DNA from: Sulfuriferula plumbiphila
GTDB taxonomy: Bacteria > Pseudomonadota > Gammaproteobacteria > Burkholderiales > Sulfuriferulaceae
Assembly: GCF_009938015.1 (NCBI RefSeq)
Contig: NZ_AP021884.1
Coordinates: 851,001-915,000, forward strand
Direction: 5' to 3'
DNA: 64,000 nt
The translations under genes were made by a program, and so were the position numbers. Of the stretch, positions 24,601 to 35,347 are shown in pieces (positions within the stretch are counted from its first letter, which is position 1; each line of letters opens with the position of its first letter). The notes below the pieces were generated by a model. The model made no database searches and was not told where the DNA came from. It was given only the letters and a program-made list of their open reading frames with translations.

Positions 24601-25527
24601 TTATCCACCATCCGGTTCATGGATTGGTGGCACGATGACGCGCAATGCTCCGGAACGCACGCGATAGCGTAGCGGAGTTTCCATCACGGTGACTTCGCCG
24701 TCAGTGGCAATGCGCATATGCGGGTGCCGTACCTCGATCAGGATTTCTTGAGCGCTGAGAGCATCGAAGTCTTTTGCCTGGCGCAATCGTCCGAATAGGG
24801 CGCGCAGGGCGAGCCGCAGCAACCCGAACCGTCCGCTACGTTGCGTCACATACAAACATAACTGCCCGGCATCAAGACATCTGCGTTCACCGATATTGAA
24901 GCCTTCCATCAGGTATTCATTGTTGCCGATGAAGACAAAGGGGGTGAGGCGCGCGTGTTCTTTTCCATTGGCAGTGACGCGCACGTTCAGAAACGGATAA
25001 CGGCGTAATATCGTCACGGTTGCCCACACAAAAGCAGTCCACTTGCCGCGTCCCAACCGCTTCTGCTGATTTTCCCGATCTCGCACAATGCTGGGGTAAA
25101 TTCCCAGGCTGGAATTATTCAGAAAGAAACGCTCGTTGACTTCGCCCACGTCAACCTTGATGGTATGTCCGGCGATGATATTGCGTATAGCCCCATCAAG
25201 GTCGAGCGGAATATGCAGGTCCTTGGCAAAGTGGTTGAGCGTTCCTAGCGGAAGGACGCCCAGGGCAGTGTCCGTTCCAATCAATGCCGACGCAACTGCA
25301 TTGATCGTGCCGTCCCCGCCTCCGGCAACGATAGTCGAAGGTTTTTCGGCAATGGCGCGGTTTGCTGTGTCGATGATCGCGGCGCCGTCGCGCGCAAGCG
25401 TGACCTGCACATCAAGTCCGCCCGCACGAAATATTTCGGTCAGATTGTCTACCCAGTCTGTTGTATAGCCTGCACCGGCGCAGGCGTTGATGATGACGGC
25501 AATGGGGGCAGGCATGGGTTCTCGCAT
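24601..25527 (-). CDS. Diacylglycerol kinase-family lipid kinase
   Basis: A 308-residue DAGK catalytic-domain protein. The nucleotide-binding motif is VAGGGDGTINAVASALIGTD, followed by LGVLPLGTLNHFAKDLHIPL (canonical GTxNDFA has H in place of D here) and NNSSLGIYPSIVR. The C-terminal half has the beta-sandwich with IGNNEYLMEGFNIGERRCLD. It phosphorylates diacylglycerol or a related lipid at the cytoplasmic membrane face. An alternative start is the ATG at 25515. It sits 3 bp after the PAP2 stop codon, so it is coupled to it. Confidence 0.87.
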   Translation of the reverse strand: MREPMPAPIAVIINACAGAGYTTDWVDNLTEIFRAGGLDVQVTLARDGAAIIDTANRAIAEKPSTIVAGGGDGTINAVASALIGTDTALGVLPLGTLNHFAKDLHIPLDLDGAIRNIIAGHTIKVDVGEVNERFFLNNSSLGIYPSIVRDRENQQKRLGRGKWTAFVWATVTILRRYPFLNVRVTANGKEHARLTPFVFIGNNEYLMEGFNIGERRCLDAGQLCLYVTQRSGRFGLLRLALRALFGRLRQAKDFDALSAQEILIEVRHPHMRIATDGEVTVMETPLRYRVRSGALRVIVPPIHEPDGG

Positions 25528-25530
25528 GAG

Positions 25531-26229
25531 TCAGGGCGTGCGGCGCTGCCGCAACGTATGCATGGCGGTAAGGCACAGCGCGAGCCAGGCAACGCCTTCG
25601 GCGCCAGCCGCCAGCACATCGCTCAGGTAGTGAACGCCTAAATAGATACGGCTCAACCCCACCAAGGCCACCAGCAGGATGGCCACCAGGACGACAACAG
25701 CGCGCCAGCGCCACATGCTTGTACGCGCGACCAGGAATGCGGCCAATACGCCATAGAACAGGGTCGCGCCGGCAACGTGTCCGCTGGGAAAACTGTAAGT
25801 GGTCAGGGTGATGATAGGATCGGTGAAGCCGGGGCGCGCGCGCTGGAATGCGAACTTCATGAGGACATTCAGGAGCATGCCGCCGGGCACAGTCAGGATC
25901 AAGGCAAGCAGCCAATAGCGTTGTTGTCTCCGTAGCAGAAAAAGGCCGAACAGGAGCGCATAAATACTTGTCGCCAGCATGCCTTGAAGGTTGCTGGCGA
26001 TTAGCATGAAGCGGGTAAGCAGCGGCGTCGAATGCGTGTGAAACCACGCGGCCAGTTGGGCATCAACGCTGGTGAGCTGGCCACCGGACACGACGGCTTC
26101 GGCAATATCCCCGAACAGCCAACTTGCGCCCGCCAGCACCAGCACGCCCAGGGTGAGGTGCAACCCAAAAGAGCGATTCGGGAACAGGCGTGCTTTGACA
26201 AAGGCATTGAACGGCGTCGGATTTTTCAT
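25531..26229 (-). CDS. PAP2-superfamily membrane phosphatase
   Basis: A 232-residue membrane phosphatase with about six helices. The three PAP2 motifs are KFAFQRARP, then PSGHVAGATLFYG, and SRIYLGVHYLSDVLAAGAEG, containing the catalytic histidines. Such enzymes dephosphorylate phosphatidic acid, phosphatidylglycerol phosphate or undecaprenyl pyrophosphate at the periplasmic face. The start is uncertain: ATG at 26229 is preferred, with a GTG at 26271 possible. First gene of the PAP2-kinase-metallophosphoesterase operon. Confidence 0.88.
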   Translation of the reverse strand: MKNPTPFNAFVKARLFPNRSFGLHLTLGVLVLAGASWLFGDIAEAVVSGGQLTSVDAQLAAWFHTHSTPLLTRFMLIASNLQGMLATSIYALLFGLFLLRRQQRYWLLALILTVPGGMLLNVLMKFAFQRARPGFTDPIITLTTYSFPSGHVAGATLFYGVLAAFLVARTSMWRWRAVVVLVAILLVALVGLSRIYLGVHYLSDVLAAGAEGVAWLALCLTAMHTLRQRRTP

Positions 26230-26690
26230 CACTGGCTGTATCCCGTGCAGTAATCGCGAATGACCTTGCACATCCCCGATTATGCCCTAATATGCAGGCC
26301 GCCAGGCACCTGATCGTTCCGCATGGATCGGAGCGCGCAAGGTCAGCTCATGACAGCCGGTTCCTGCTACAGATATTCCTGAAATCCGGCAAAAACAGGC
26401 CTGATCCGTTGCGGGTATTGTGCAGGATATCGTCTATATGCTGTTTTTTGTGGAGTGACTGAACTGGACTGTCAATTACTAATCTACTCACACATCGCCG
26501 CCGCTGCGCTAACGCAAACAGCGGGGCAGCATGCGTAAGACAAAAAACCGTCTTCATCATGCATGCATGTGCGTGTTCAGCATTGATTACACAGGTTTTG
26601 TTCCTGCATGGTAAGGCCAGTGTAAGGCTGGCTGTGCCATTATGCCTGGGTAACTTGATTGGCAAATGGATTTTAACGAAGGAATTGGAT
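26230..26690. other. 461-bp intergenic region
   Basis: This is the divergent region between the PAP2 operon and the cytochrome gene. No reading frame here resembles a known protein and I see no strong hairpin or terminator. It must hold both promoters, but no clear -35/-10 pair stands out. Confidence 0.5.
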
Positions 26691-27215
26691 ATGCCCAGCT
26701 TTAAGATTTGGTTAAAACGGATAAGCAATAAAGTAATCAGCGATAAATTCAGCATTTTCTCATTGCGCTTGCCGCTCATGTTTTTCACTTGTGTTGCACT
26801 GGCATCCTGTGGACATGCCGAGAAAGATACGCATGCCGGGCAGCCGCTTACCAAACGCAAACTCGTATTTAAACAAATGCTGCGCAATTTTGAACCCATG
26901 GGGCTGGTGGTGCGTGGGCGCAAGCCTTATGAGAAGGACCGGTTCCTGCAGTATGCAGTGGCACTGCAAACCTTGAGTACCCAACCCTGGAAATACTTCA
27001 CGGCAGACAGCAATTACTCGCCGACCAGAGCGAAGCCCGTGGTTTGGCAAAAGCCGGCGGAATTCAAACAAGCGCAGCAGACTTTCATAGCGGCCTCAGC
27101 GCAGCTGGTCGAGGGTGCAAAAACAGGGAATATGGATGTGATTCGCGCGGATTACGGGAAGGTGACAGATAGCTGCCTGGCTTGCCATCGTGAATTCCGG
27201 GGCGGCCCGCGCTAG
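26691..27215 (+). CDS. Class II (c'-type) cytochrome c lipoprotein
   Basis: A 174-residue protein with a hydrophobic signal (FSLRLPLMFFTCVALASC, lipobox LASC) after a longish basic N-terminal stretch. The helical domain ends with a single haem site CLACH at residues 164-168. A haem site at the very C-terminus is typical of cytochromes c' and c556. This family binds nitric oxide or transfers electrons in the periplasm. The ATG at 26691 follows GAAGGAATTG; an earlier frame start at 26559 has none. It is convergent with a cytochrome b561 gene, a plausible electron partner. Confidence 0.85.
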   Translation: MPSFKIWLKRISNKVISDKFSIFSLRLPLMFFTCVALASCGHAEKDTHAGQPLTKRKLVFKQMLRNFEPMGLVVRGRKPYEKDRFLQYAVALQTLSTQPWKYFTADSNYSPTRAKPVVWQKPAEFKQAQQTFIAASAQLVEGAKTGNMDVIRADYGKVTDSCLACHREFRGGPR

Positions 27216-27255
27216 TGATTCCGCGCCAATTTCGGATGCGTCGCATATGAGGCAT

Positions 27256-27942
27256 TCAAACGATAGAAATGGGTACCAGGACGCCGATCATCACCAATCC
27301 AAATAACAGAAATGCGCGCCCGTTGCTCACAAAATGCAGATGCGGTGCTGGAATGCCATTAGGCAGGTCCTTGTATCCCGTGATCATGGGCACAATCAAA
27401 TTGTCGTGCTTGAAGAACCGGTAAAACAGCACCGCGGCAATATGCAGTCCGACCAGCGCGAGCAGGAAATTAAACAGTTGCTGATGAAGGCCGCTGAGGG
27501 TGTCGCTGAGGGTTTCGCCAACCCAAAACGCCAGCGGCCCTTGGGTGACGACGTCATCACTGGCAAACAGGCCTGTCCCCGCCTGGACCAATAAAAAACC
27601 CAGCATCGCTATCACCATCCAGCCGCCGAGGGGGTTGTGTCCGATCTGTTTGCCTGGCTGCGGTTCGCGTAAGGTGCCGGCATATTTCAATGTGGTGAGA
27701 AAGCTTCGAATGAAGCTTGCAAAACGTGCTGTAGTGCTGCCAACAAACCCCCACAGTATTCTGAAGAGGATTAAAACCAATGTAGCGTAGCCTGCATAAA
27801 TATGGTACTGCATGGCGTTGTCAAAAAGTTCGGCACTGGTCCAGGAGGCGGCAAAACAAATTGCCAGGCTCCAGTGAAAGAAGCGTACAGGAAAATCCCA
27901 TACCTTTATTTTCAGACTGGGGGAGGGTATGTTTTTTGACAT
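27256..27942 (-). CDS. Cytochrome b561 (di-haem cytochrome b)
   Basis: A 228-residue integral membrane cytochrome b of the b561 group. The pattern is VWDFPVRFFHWSLAICFAAS (first haem His), then AMQYHIYAGYATLVLILFRI with WGFVGS, LGGWMVIAMLGFLLVQAGTG, and LHQQLFNFLLALVGLHIAAV (further haem His). A late C-terminal hydrophobic helix is LLFGLVMIGVLVPISIV. It passes electrons between quinones and periplasmic cytochromes. It is convergent with the c'-type cytochrome gene. A CCGATC-GTTG-GATCGG hairpin (27963-27978) lies just upstream of its start. Confidence 0.92.
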   Translation of the reverse strand: MSKNIPSPSLKIKVWDFPVRFFHWSLAICFAASWTSAELFDNAMQYHIYAGYATLVLILFRILWGFVGSTTARFASFIRSFLTTLKYAGTLREPQPGKQIGHNPLGGWMVIAMLGFLLVQAGTGLFASDDVVTQGPLAFWVGETLSDTLSGLHQQLFNFLLALVGLHIAAVLFYRFFKHDNLIVPMITGYKDLPNGIPAPHLHFVSNGRAFLLFGLVMIGVLVPISIV

Positions 27943-28067
27943 GGTTTCTGCTGAGGAACGATCCGATCGTTGGATCGGAGTTAAAGAAATAGTTCCCTAT
28001 CCGTTGCTTAAAAATCAAGCAACGGAAAATCCGGGTCTATTGGAACGCAAATCAGCCCGAGCCCGGT

Positions 28068-28391
28068 TCAACCAATAAAATACCCCAGGTCTTCCAGCGT
28101 TTTCCCGGCTGCCAATGCCTCAATTACCCACTTCGGTTTACGGCCTCTTCCGCTCCAGGTTTTACCTTCATCGTTTCTGTAGCGGGCAACAGGGCCTGCA
28201 GTACCGGAAGCATGACCGGGCTGTTTTTTCGTTTTGTTTTTAATGACCCCCAGATCCTTGCTGGTAATGCCATACTCGGCCATCCTGGCTTTAATGTCGG
28301 CAATGACGGTAACCAGCTCTGCTTTACGCAATGCTTCTGCCTCTTGTTCAAGCTTGGCAATTCTGATTTTCATTTCTTTGTAAGTCGTCAT
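28068..28391 (-). CDS. H-NS-like nucleoid-associated protein
   Basis: A 107-residue H-NS-family protein. The N-terminal coiled coil is KEMKIRIAKLEQEAEALRKA. A linker follows, and then the C-terminal DNA-binding core YRNDEGKTWSGRGRKPKWVI with the family hook GRGRKP. H-NS proteins silence AT-rich, often foreign, DNA. The ATG at 28391 begins the normal family N-terminus (MTTYKEM). The upstream region to 28630 is markedly AT-rich, compatible with autoregulation. Single gene. Confidence 0.93.
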   Translation of the reverse strand: MTTYKEMKIRIAKLEQEAEALRKAELVTVIADIKARMAEYGITSKDLGVIKNKTKKQPGHASGTAGPVARYRNDEGKTWSGRGRKPKWVIEALAAGKTLEDLGYFIG

Positions 28392-28451
28392 GATCGTGGG
28401 TTCCTGTGCGGTTTTGGTGAATGAGTTATTTGTAAATGCTAATCGAGCCAC

Positions 28452-28679
28452 ATAAAAATATCGCCATGGAAATACTGCAATTATTCTATGTTGATTTTTT
28501 GAAAGAATACAGATTTAATCAACCAATAATCAGCATGGCATGTTGAAATGCATGCCGGTCAAATTATAAACGATTGATAAGTTAAAAATACGCGTTCGTA
28601 TATACGGATATCCGATTTTCGTAATGGATTGCCAGATGTTGCTCTCATATGGCTTGTCGGCGAACGTTTCTCGCTCAGC
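28452..28679. other. AT-rich intergenic stretch upstream of the H-NS-like gene
   Basis: Between the H-NS-like gene and the MFS pump the DNA is clearly richer in A and T than its surroundings (long runs near 28470-28620). No gene is seen. It is a likely self-binding region for the H-NS-like protein. Confidence 0.4.
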
Positions 28680-30092
28680 TCATTCTGCCTCGTGCAGGTT
28701 GCCCCTGCTGACACTTTCGCCATCTCCGGAACGGAGCGCCCGGAACGATAGCGAAGACAGGATGGTCAGACCGCCCAGGGTCAGGAATGCGTGGTGCAGC
28801 GCATTCGTCACGGCCACGCGGTCGGTTTGGGGCAGGCCGCCCAGGTACCAGGCGACGATCAGCGACCCGCAGGCCAGCCCGAAGCTCATTGATATCTGCT
28901 GCAGCGTGCTGGCGATGGTACTGGCCATGCTCGAGTCGGGCGTTTCGATGTCAGCATAGGCCATCGAGTTCATGCCGGAAAATTGCAGCGAGTTGAAGAA
29001 TCCTTGCGCCAATCCCAGCAGCACGATCAGTATAATCGGCGTGGCCGGGATCACCAGTGAGAAGAGGCAGAGGGTGAGTCCGATCATGACCGTATTCACA
29101 ATGAGTACCTGCCGGTATCCATGGCGCCGCAGTACCCGCGCAGAGATGAGCTTCATCGCCATGGCAGCGGCGGCGCTAGGCATCATCAACAGGCCCGACT
29201 CCCAGGCAGGCAGGCCCAGACCGAGCTGATAGAGCAGCGGCAGCAGAAATGGAAGCCCGCCGACACCCAGTCGAGTGATGAAGCCGCCGACCACCGAGAC
29301 GCGGAACGTACGTATCCGAAACAGCGCGAGGCGGAGTAGTGGGTAAGACGCCTGGCGGGCATGCAAGACGTAGGCAGCCAGCAGGCTGAGGGAGAGCAGC
29401 AGCAGAATAGCCGCCGAAGTCACGTCCAGGTGATGCTCGCCGAAGACTTCCAGCAGCCACGAAAGCAGCGCCGTGCCCGAGCCGAACAAGACCAGACCGA
29501 CTAGATCCAGCGGTCGAGGCGCAGCACCGCGATAATCCGGCATGTGGCGATGGATGAGCAGCAGTGCGACCAGACCCACCGGCACGTTGGCAAAGAAGAT
29601 TTCCCGCCACGACAGCCAGTGCACGATGAGACCGCCCACCGTGGGTCCGAGCAGCGGACCGATCAGCGCCGGGATGATGACGAAGTTCATCGCTGTCAGC
29701 AATTCCGCTTTGGGAAAGGTCCGAATGATCGCAAGCCTGCCTACCGGCATCATCATCGCAGCGCCGATTCCCTGCAGAATACGCGCCGCTACCAGCATCG
29801 GCGCGTTGACGGCCAAACCACACAGTATCGAGGAAAAAATGAAGACCGCCACCGCCACGCCAAACACACGCCGCGTGCCGAACCGGTCGGCCATCCAGCC
29901 GCTCACCGGAATACATACGGCCAGGCTCAGGATGTAGCTGGTAATGACTGCCTTCAGACTCAGCGGCGTCACGTGCAGGCTCGCCGCCATCGCCGGAACT
30001 GCAGTATTGACAATGGTGGAGTCGAGTTGCTCCATGAACAGGGCGGTGGCGACGACCCAGGGCAGATAGCGCTTAACAGTGGGACTGTTCAT
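28680..30092 (-). CDS. MFS drug/H+ antiporter, DHA2 (EmrB-like) family
   Basis: A 470-residue 14-helix MFS exporter. Motif D1 LDSTIVNTAVPAMAASLHVT near residue 23, motif A WMADRFGTRRVFG and motif C VIIPALIGPLLGPTVGGLIV mark DHA2 drug exporters such as EmrB. No EmrA-type adaptor is next to it, so it may act alone. Single gene on the minus strand with the tRNA-Ser gene upstream. Confidence 0.92.
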   Translation of the reverse strand: MNSPTVKRYLPWVVATALFMEQLDSTIVNTAVPAMAASLHVTPLSLKAVITSYILSLAVCIPVSGWMADRFGTRRVFGVAVAVFIFSSILCGLAVNAPMLVAARILQGIGAAMMMPVGRLAIIRTFPKAELLTAMNFVIIPALIGPLLGPTVGGLIVHWLSWREIFFANVPVGLVALLLIHRHMPDYRGAAPRPLDLVGLVLFGSGTALLSWLLEVFGEHHLDVTSAAILLLLSLSLLAAYVLHARQASYPLLRLALFRIRTFRVSVVGGFITRLGVGGLPFLLPLLYQLGLGLPAWESGLLMMPSAAAAMAMKLISARVLRRHGYRQVLIVNTVMIGLTLCLFSLVIPATPIILIVLLGLAQGFFNSLQFSGMNSMAYADIETPDSSMASTIASTLQQISMSFGLACGSLIVAWYLGGLPQTDRVAVTNALHHAFLTLGGLTILSSLSFRALRSGDGESVSRGNLHEAE

Positions 30093-30322
30093 CGGTGGGT
30101 AAGTGCAATTGGCCTATGTTTGCATCGAAGTTTGTGGTGGTTTAATTTTCCAGACACCTCGATAGCTGATCATTCACATGCCGGAAGGAATTTTAGATGA
30201 GCAGGCAACGCAGGCATTTTGACACCGGTTTGAGCTGGAAGTGGTGCGCGTGAGCAGGGATCCGATGGGCTCCCCAAAGCCTTGCGGTCAGACGGTAGCG
30301 AATCAGCCAGATGAAAATATAT

Positions 30323-30413
30323 TGGCGGAGAGGGTGGGATTTGAACCCACGATGACGGAAACCGCCATACCGGATTTCGAGTCCGGCGCATTCGACCACT
30401 CTGCCACCTCTCC
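30323..30413 (-). tRNA. tRNA-Ser (anticodon CGA)
   Basis: A 91-nt class II tRNA including an encoded CCA (30323-30325). The acceptor arms GGAGAGG and CCTCTCC pair. The D-arm region has GCAGAGTGGTCGAATGC. The anticodon stem-loop GCCGGACTCGAAATCCGGT presents CGA. A long variable arm (TATGGCGGTTTCCGTCAT) and the T-arm GTGGGTTCAAATCCCAC complete it. The long variable arm and CGA anticodon identify serine. Confidence 0.97.
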
Positions 30414-30524
30414 AAGGAGGCGCAATTGTACCTGCAAGCTCCATGAAATAGAAGCCGCGTGGCTGGTGTGGCATGCGTTACAAGCGGGTAGACAAGCCCG
30501 GCATTCTCGGCGAGACTGGCGGCC

Positions 30525-31916
30525 ATGCGCAAACTGCTGCTGTTTACTTTCAGCCTGTTGTTGGTGTCCTGTGATGTGCCCTTGCCCAAACCGCCGCCAC
30601 CTGTAGCACCGGTTTCCAAGACCGGCGAACTGGTAGTGCTGACCCACAATGGCCCCACGACCTATTATGAAAATCCGAATGGTGACCCCACCGGGTTCGA
30701 GTACGACCTGGTCACGCTGTTCGCCAGGGAGGCGGGCTACCGGGTGAAATTCGTGGTGGAAAACGACCTGGACAGCCTGTTCAAGAAGCTGTCGCAACAT
30801 CAGGCGCACTTTGCTGCTGCCGGTATCACCCAGACCGATGCACTCAAGGAGCGCATGCGTTTTGGCCCACCTTATCTCAAGGTGACACAGCAGGTGATCT
30901 ACAACACCGATACGATCAAGCCGCGCGGTTTTGCCGATCTGGTGGGCGCGCGCGTGGCGGTGGTAGCGGGCAGCAGTGCGGCAGAAACCTTGCTGGACAT
31001 GCGCCAGCGCATCTCCGGCCTGCACTGGACTGAGGTCAAGACCGAGTGGGGGGAGGATCTGCTGGATGAGCTGTCCAAATCAGCGGTGGATGCAGTGATC
31101 GTGAATTCCAACGAATTCGATATTGCCCAAAATCTGTATGCCAATCTGGGCGTCGCATTCGAGATTAAACGCCCGGATCAGCTGGCGTGGGCTTTTCCCA
31201 AGGATGTCGCCCCTGATTTGTACGCCCAGGTGCAAGCGTTTTTCAAGCGTATCCAGAAAGATGGCACGCTCAAGCGCCTGATGGAACGCTACTACGGCCA
31301 CACCGATCGCCTGGAAAGCGCAGACGTGGCAGGTATCCTGGAGCGGATGAAAGACACGCTGCCCAAGTACCTGCGCTATTTTCAGGAGGCGGAGGAGTTG
31401 ACCGGCATTGACTGGCGCCTGATTGCCGCCATCGGCTATCAGGAATCGCACTGGAATCCCTATGCCACGTCGCCCACCGGGGTGCGCGGGCTGATGATGA
31501 TGACCGGGGATACGGCCGACAGGATGGGGGTGACTGACCGCCTCGATCCGCGCCAGAGTATTATTGCCGGCGCGAAGTACCTGGCGTTGCTGGTGGATGC
31601 GATGCCGTCCAGGGTTGAGGAACCTGATCGAACCTGGATGGCGCTGGCGGCCTACAATCAGGGGCAAGGTCATCTGGAAGACGCGCGGGTGCTGGCGCAG
31701 CGGCACAAGCTCAATCCGCTCGCATGGAGCGACGTCAAGCAGACCCTGCCGCTGCTGGCGCGCTCCGAGCATCACGGCACGGTCAAGCACGGTTACTGCC
31801 GCGGCGGCGAGGCGGTGGTATTCGTGGAAAACATCCGCACCTACTACGATATTCTGGTCAAGTACCAGCGGCCCTACAAGCCGCTGTTGTTGTCCGGGAA
31901 TGAAGCCGGAGCGTAG
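30525..31916 (+). CDS. mltF: Membrane-bound lytic murein transglycosylase F
   Basis: A 463-residue two-domain lipoprotein. The signal peptide ends LLVSC (lipobox). The N-terminal regulatory domain (about 40-265) is a periplasmic solute-binding fold (GELVVLTHNGPTTYYENPNG, FEYDLVTLFAREAGY). The C-terminal lytic transglycosylase domain has catalytic E307 in AAIGYQESHWNPYATSPTG, followed by MMMTGDTADRMGV and MALAAYNQGQGH. It cleaves peptidoglycan to anhydromuropeptides at the outer membrane. Length and domain order match MltF. Confidence 0.95.
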   Translation: MRKLLLFTFSLLLVSCDVPLPKPPPPVAPVSKTGELVVLTHNGPTTYYENPNGDPTGFEYDLVTLFAREAGYRVKFVVENDLDSLFKKLSQHQAHFAAAGITQTDALKERMRFGPPYLKVTQQVIYNTDTIKPRGFADLVGARVAVVAGSSAAETLLDMRQRISGLHWTEVKTEWGEDLLDELSKSAVDAVIVNSNEFDIAQNLYANLGVAFEIKRPDQLAWAFPKDVAPDLYAQVQAFFKRIQKDGTLKRLMERYYGHTDRLESADVAGILERMKDTLPKYLRYFQEAEELTGIDWRLIAAIGYQESHWNPYATSPTGVRGLMMMTGDTADRMGVTDRLDPRQSIIAGAKYLALLVDAMPSRVEEPDRTWMALAAYNQGQGHLEDARVLAQRHKLNPLAWSDVKQTLPLLARSEHHGTVKHGYCRGGEAVVFVENIRTYYDILVKYQRPYKPLLLSGNEAGA

Positions 31917-31927
31917 TCCACAAGCGC

Positions 31928-31954
31928 GTCATTCCGGACCTGATCCGGAATGAC
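31928..31954. repeat. Dispersed palindromic repeat at the mltF/serS junction
   Basis: A perfect 11-bp inverted repeat, GTCATTCCGGA-cctga-TCCGGAATGAC, between the convergent mltF and serS genes. A related imperfect copy is at 46768-46800. It may act as a bidirectional terminator but has no T-tract. Confidence 0.8.
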
Positions 31955-31982
31955 GTATTGGCTGGTGCGCAGTGCTCGTTTC

Positions 31983-34581
<2,599 letters not shown>

Positions 34582-34585
<4 letters not shown>

Positions 34586-35199
34586 TTGCCGTCGGAGATG
34601 ACGTCCACGCCCTGGGGCGGGGTGAAATGGAAATCGCTGGCGGGAAGGGCCGGGTTACGTTCCAGCCCGGCGAATTTCAGCACCGTGGTCTGGCCGAAGT
34701 TGTCCTTGATCTCCATCGCCACCAGCGTGTTTTTGCTGAATCCCATGCGCACGTTCTCAAACGCGCTTTCCTTGTCGCGCGGGCGCGCGTCCAGCCATTC
34801 CAGACCGTCGCGGCTGCCGGCGTCCGTGATCGTGTAAAACCTGCCGATGTCCTTGCTGCCCGCCAGCAAGGCCGCCGGGCTGCTGCCCAGCGCCTGGCCC
34901 AGTTTCTTGATGGTGACCTGTTGCAGATCGGCGTCGTACAGCCAGATTCTTTTGCCGTCGCCGACGATTATCTGTTCATAGGGCTTCTCATACACCCAGC
35001 GGAACTTGCCGGGACGCGCGAAAGCCATGGTGCCGGACGACTGCTGGCGCGCGTGTCCGTTTTTGTCCAGCACGGTCTGGGTGAACGTGGCGCGCGCGGT
35101 CTGGGTATCCGCGACGAACGCCTTGAGCGCGTCGATGCTGGATGCTGCGGCGCTGGCAGAGAAGATCAAGAGTGCGGTAAAGAGACTGAGTTTTTTCAT
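34582..35199 (-). CDS. lolA: Outer-membrane lipoprotein carrier protein LolA
   Basis: A 205-residue periplasmic chaperone that carries lipoproteins from LolCDE to LolB. A signal peptide (KKLSLFTALLIFSASAAAS) precedes the LolA fold: ARATFTQTVLDKNGHARQQS, GTMAFARPGKFRWVYEKPYE and GDGKRIWLYDADLQQVT. The gene order ftsK-lolA-rarA is the conserved one in many proteobacteria. It overlaps rarA by 4 bases. Confidence 0.95.
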
Positions 35200-35347
35200 T
35201 GGGACTTTAAGTCGAATGGACAGGATTTTTAATGCTTAACAAGAGAGTTGGTCTGGTTTTAGTGCAGAAAATTCAACACCCCCCAAAATTCATATTTATT
35301 CTGAATGATCCGGTCCTTATCCTGTTAATCCTGTCTAATCACATTGT

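Noticed and set aside
27963..27978. Shared hairpin CCGATC-N4-GATCGG here and at 42234-42249 as a regulatory element
   Set aside because: Only a 6-bp stem with different loops and unrelated contexts; likely coincidence.
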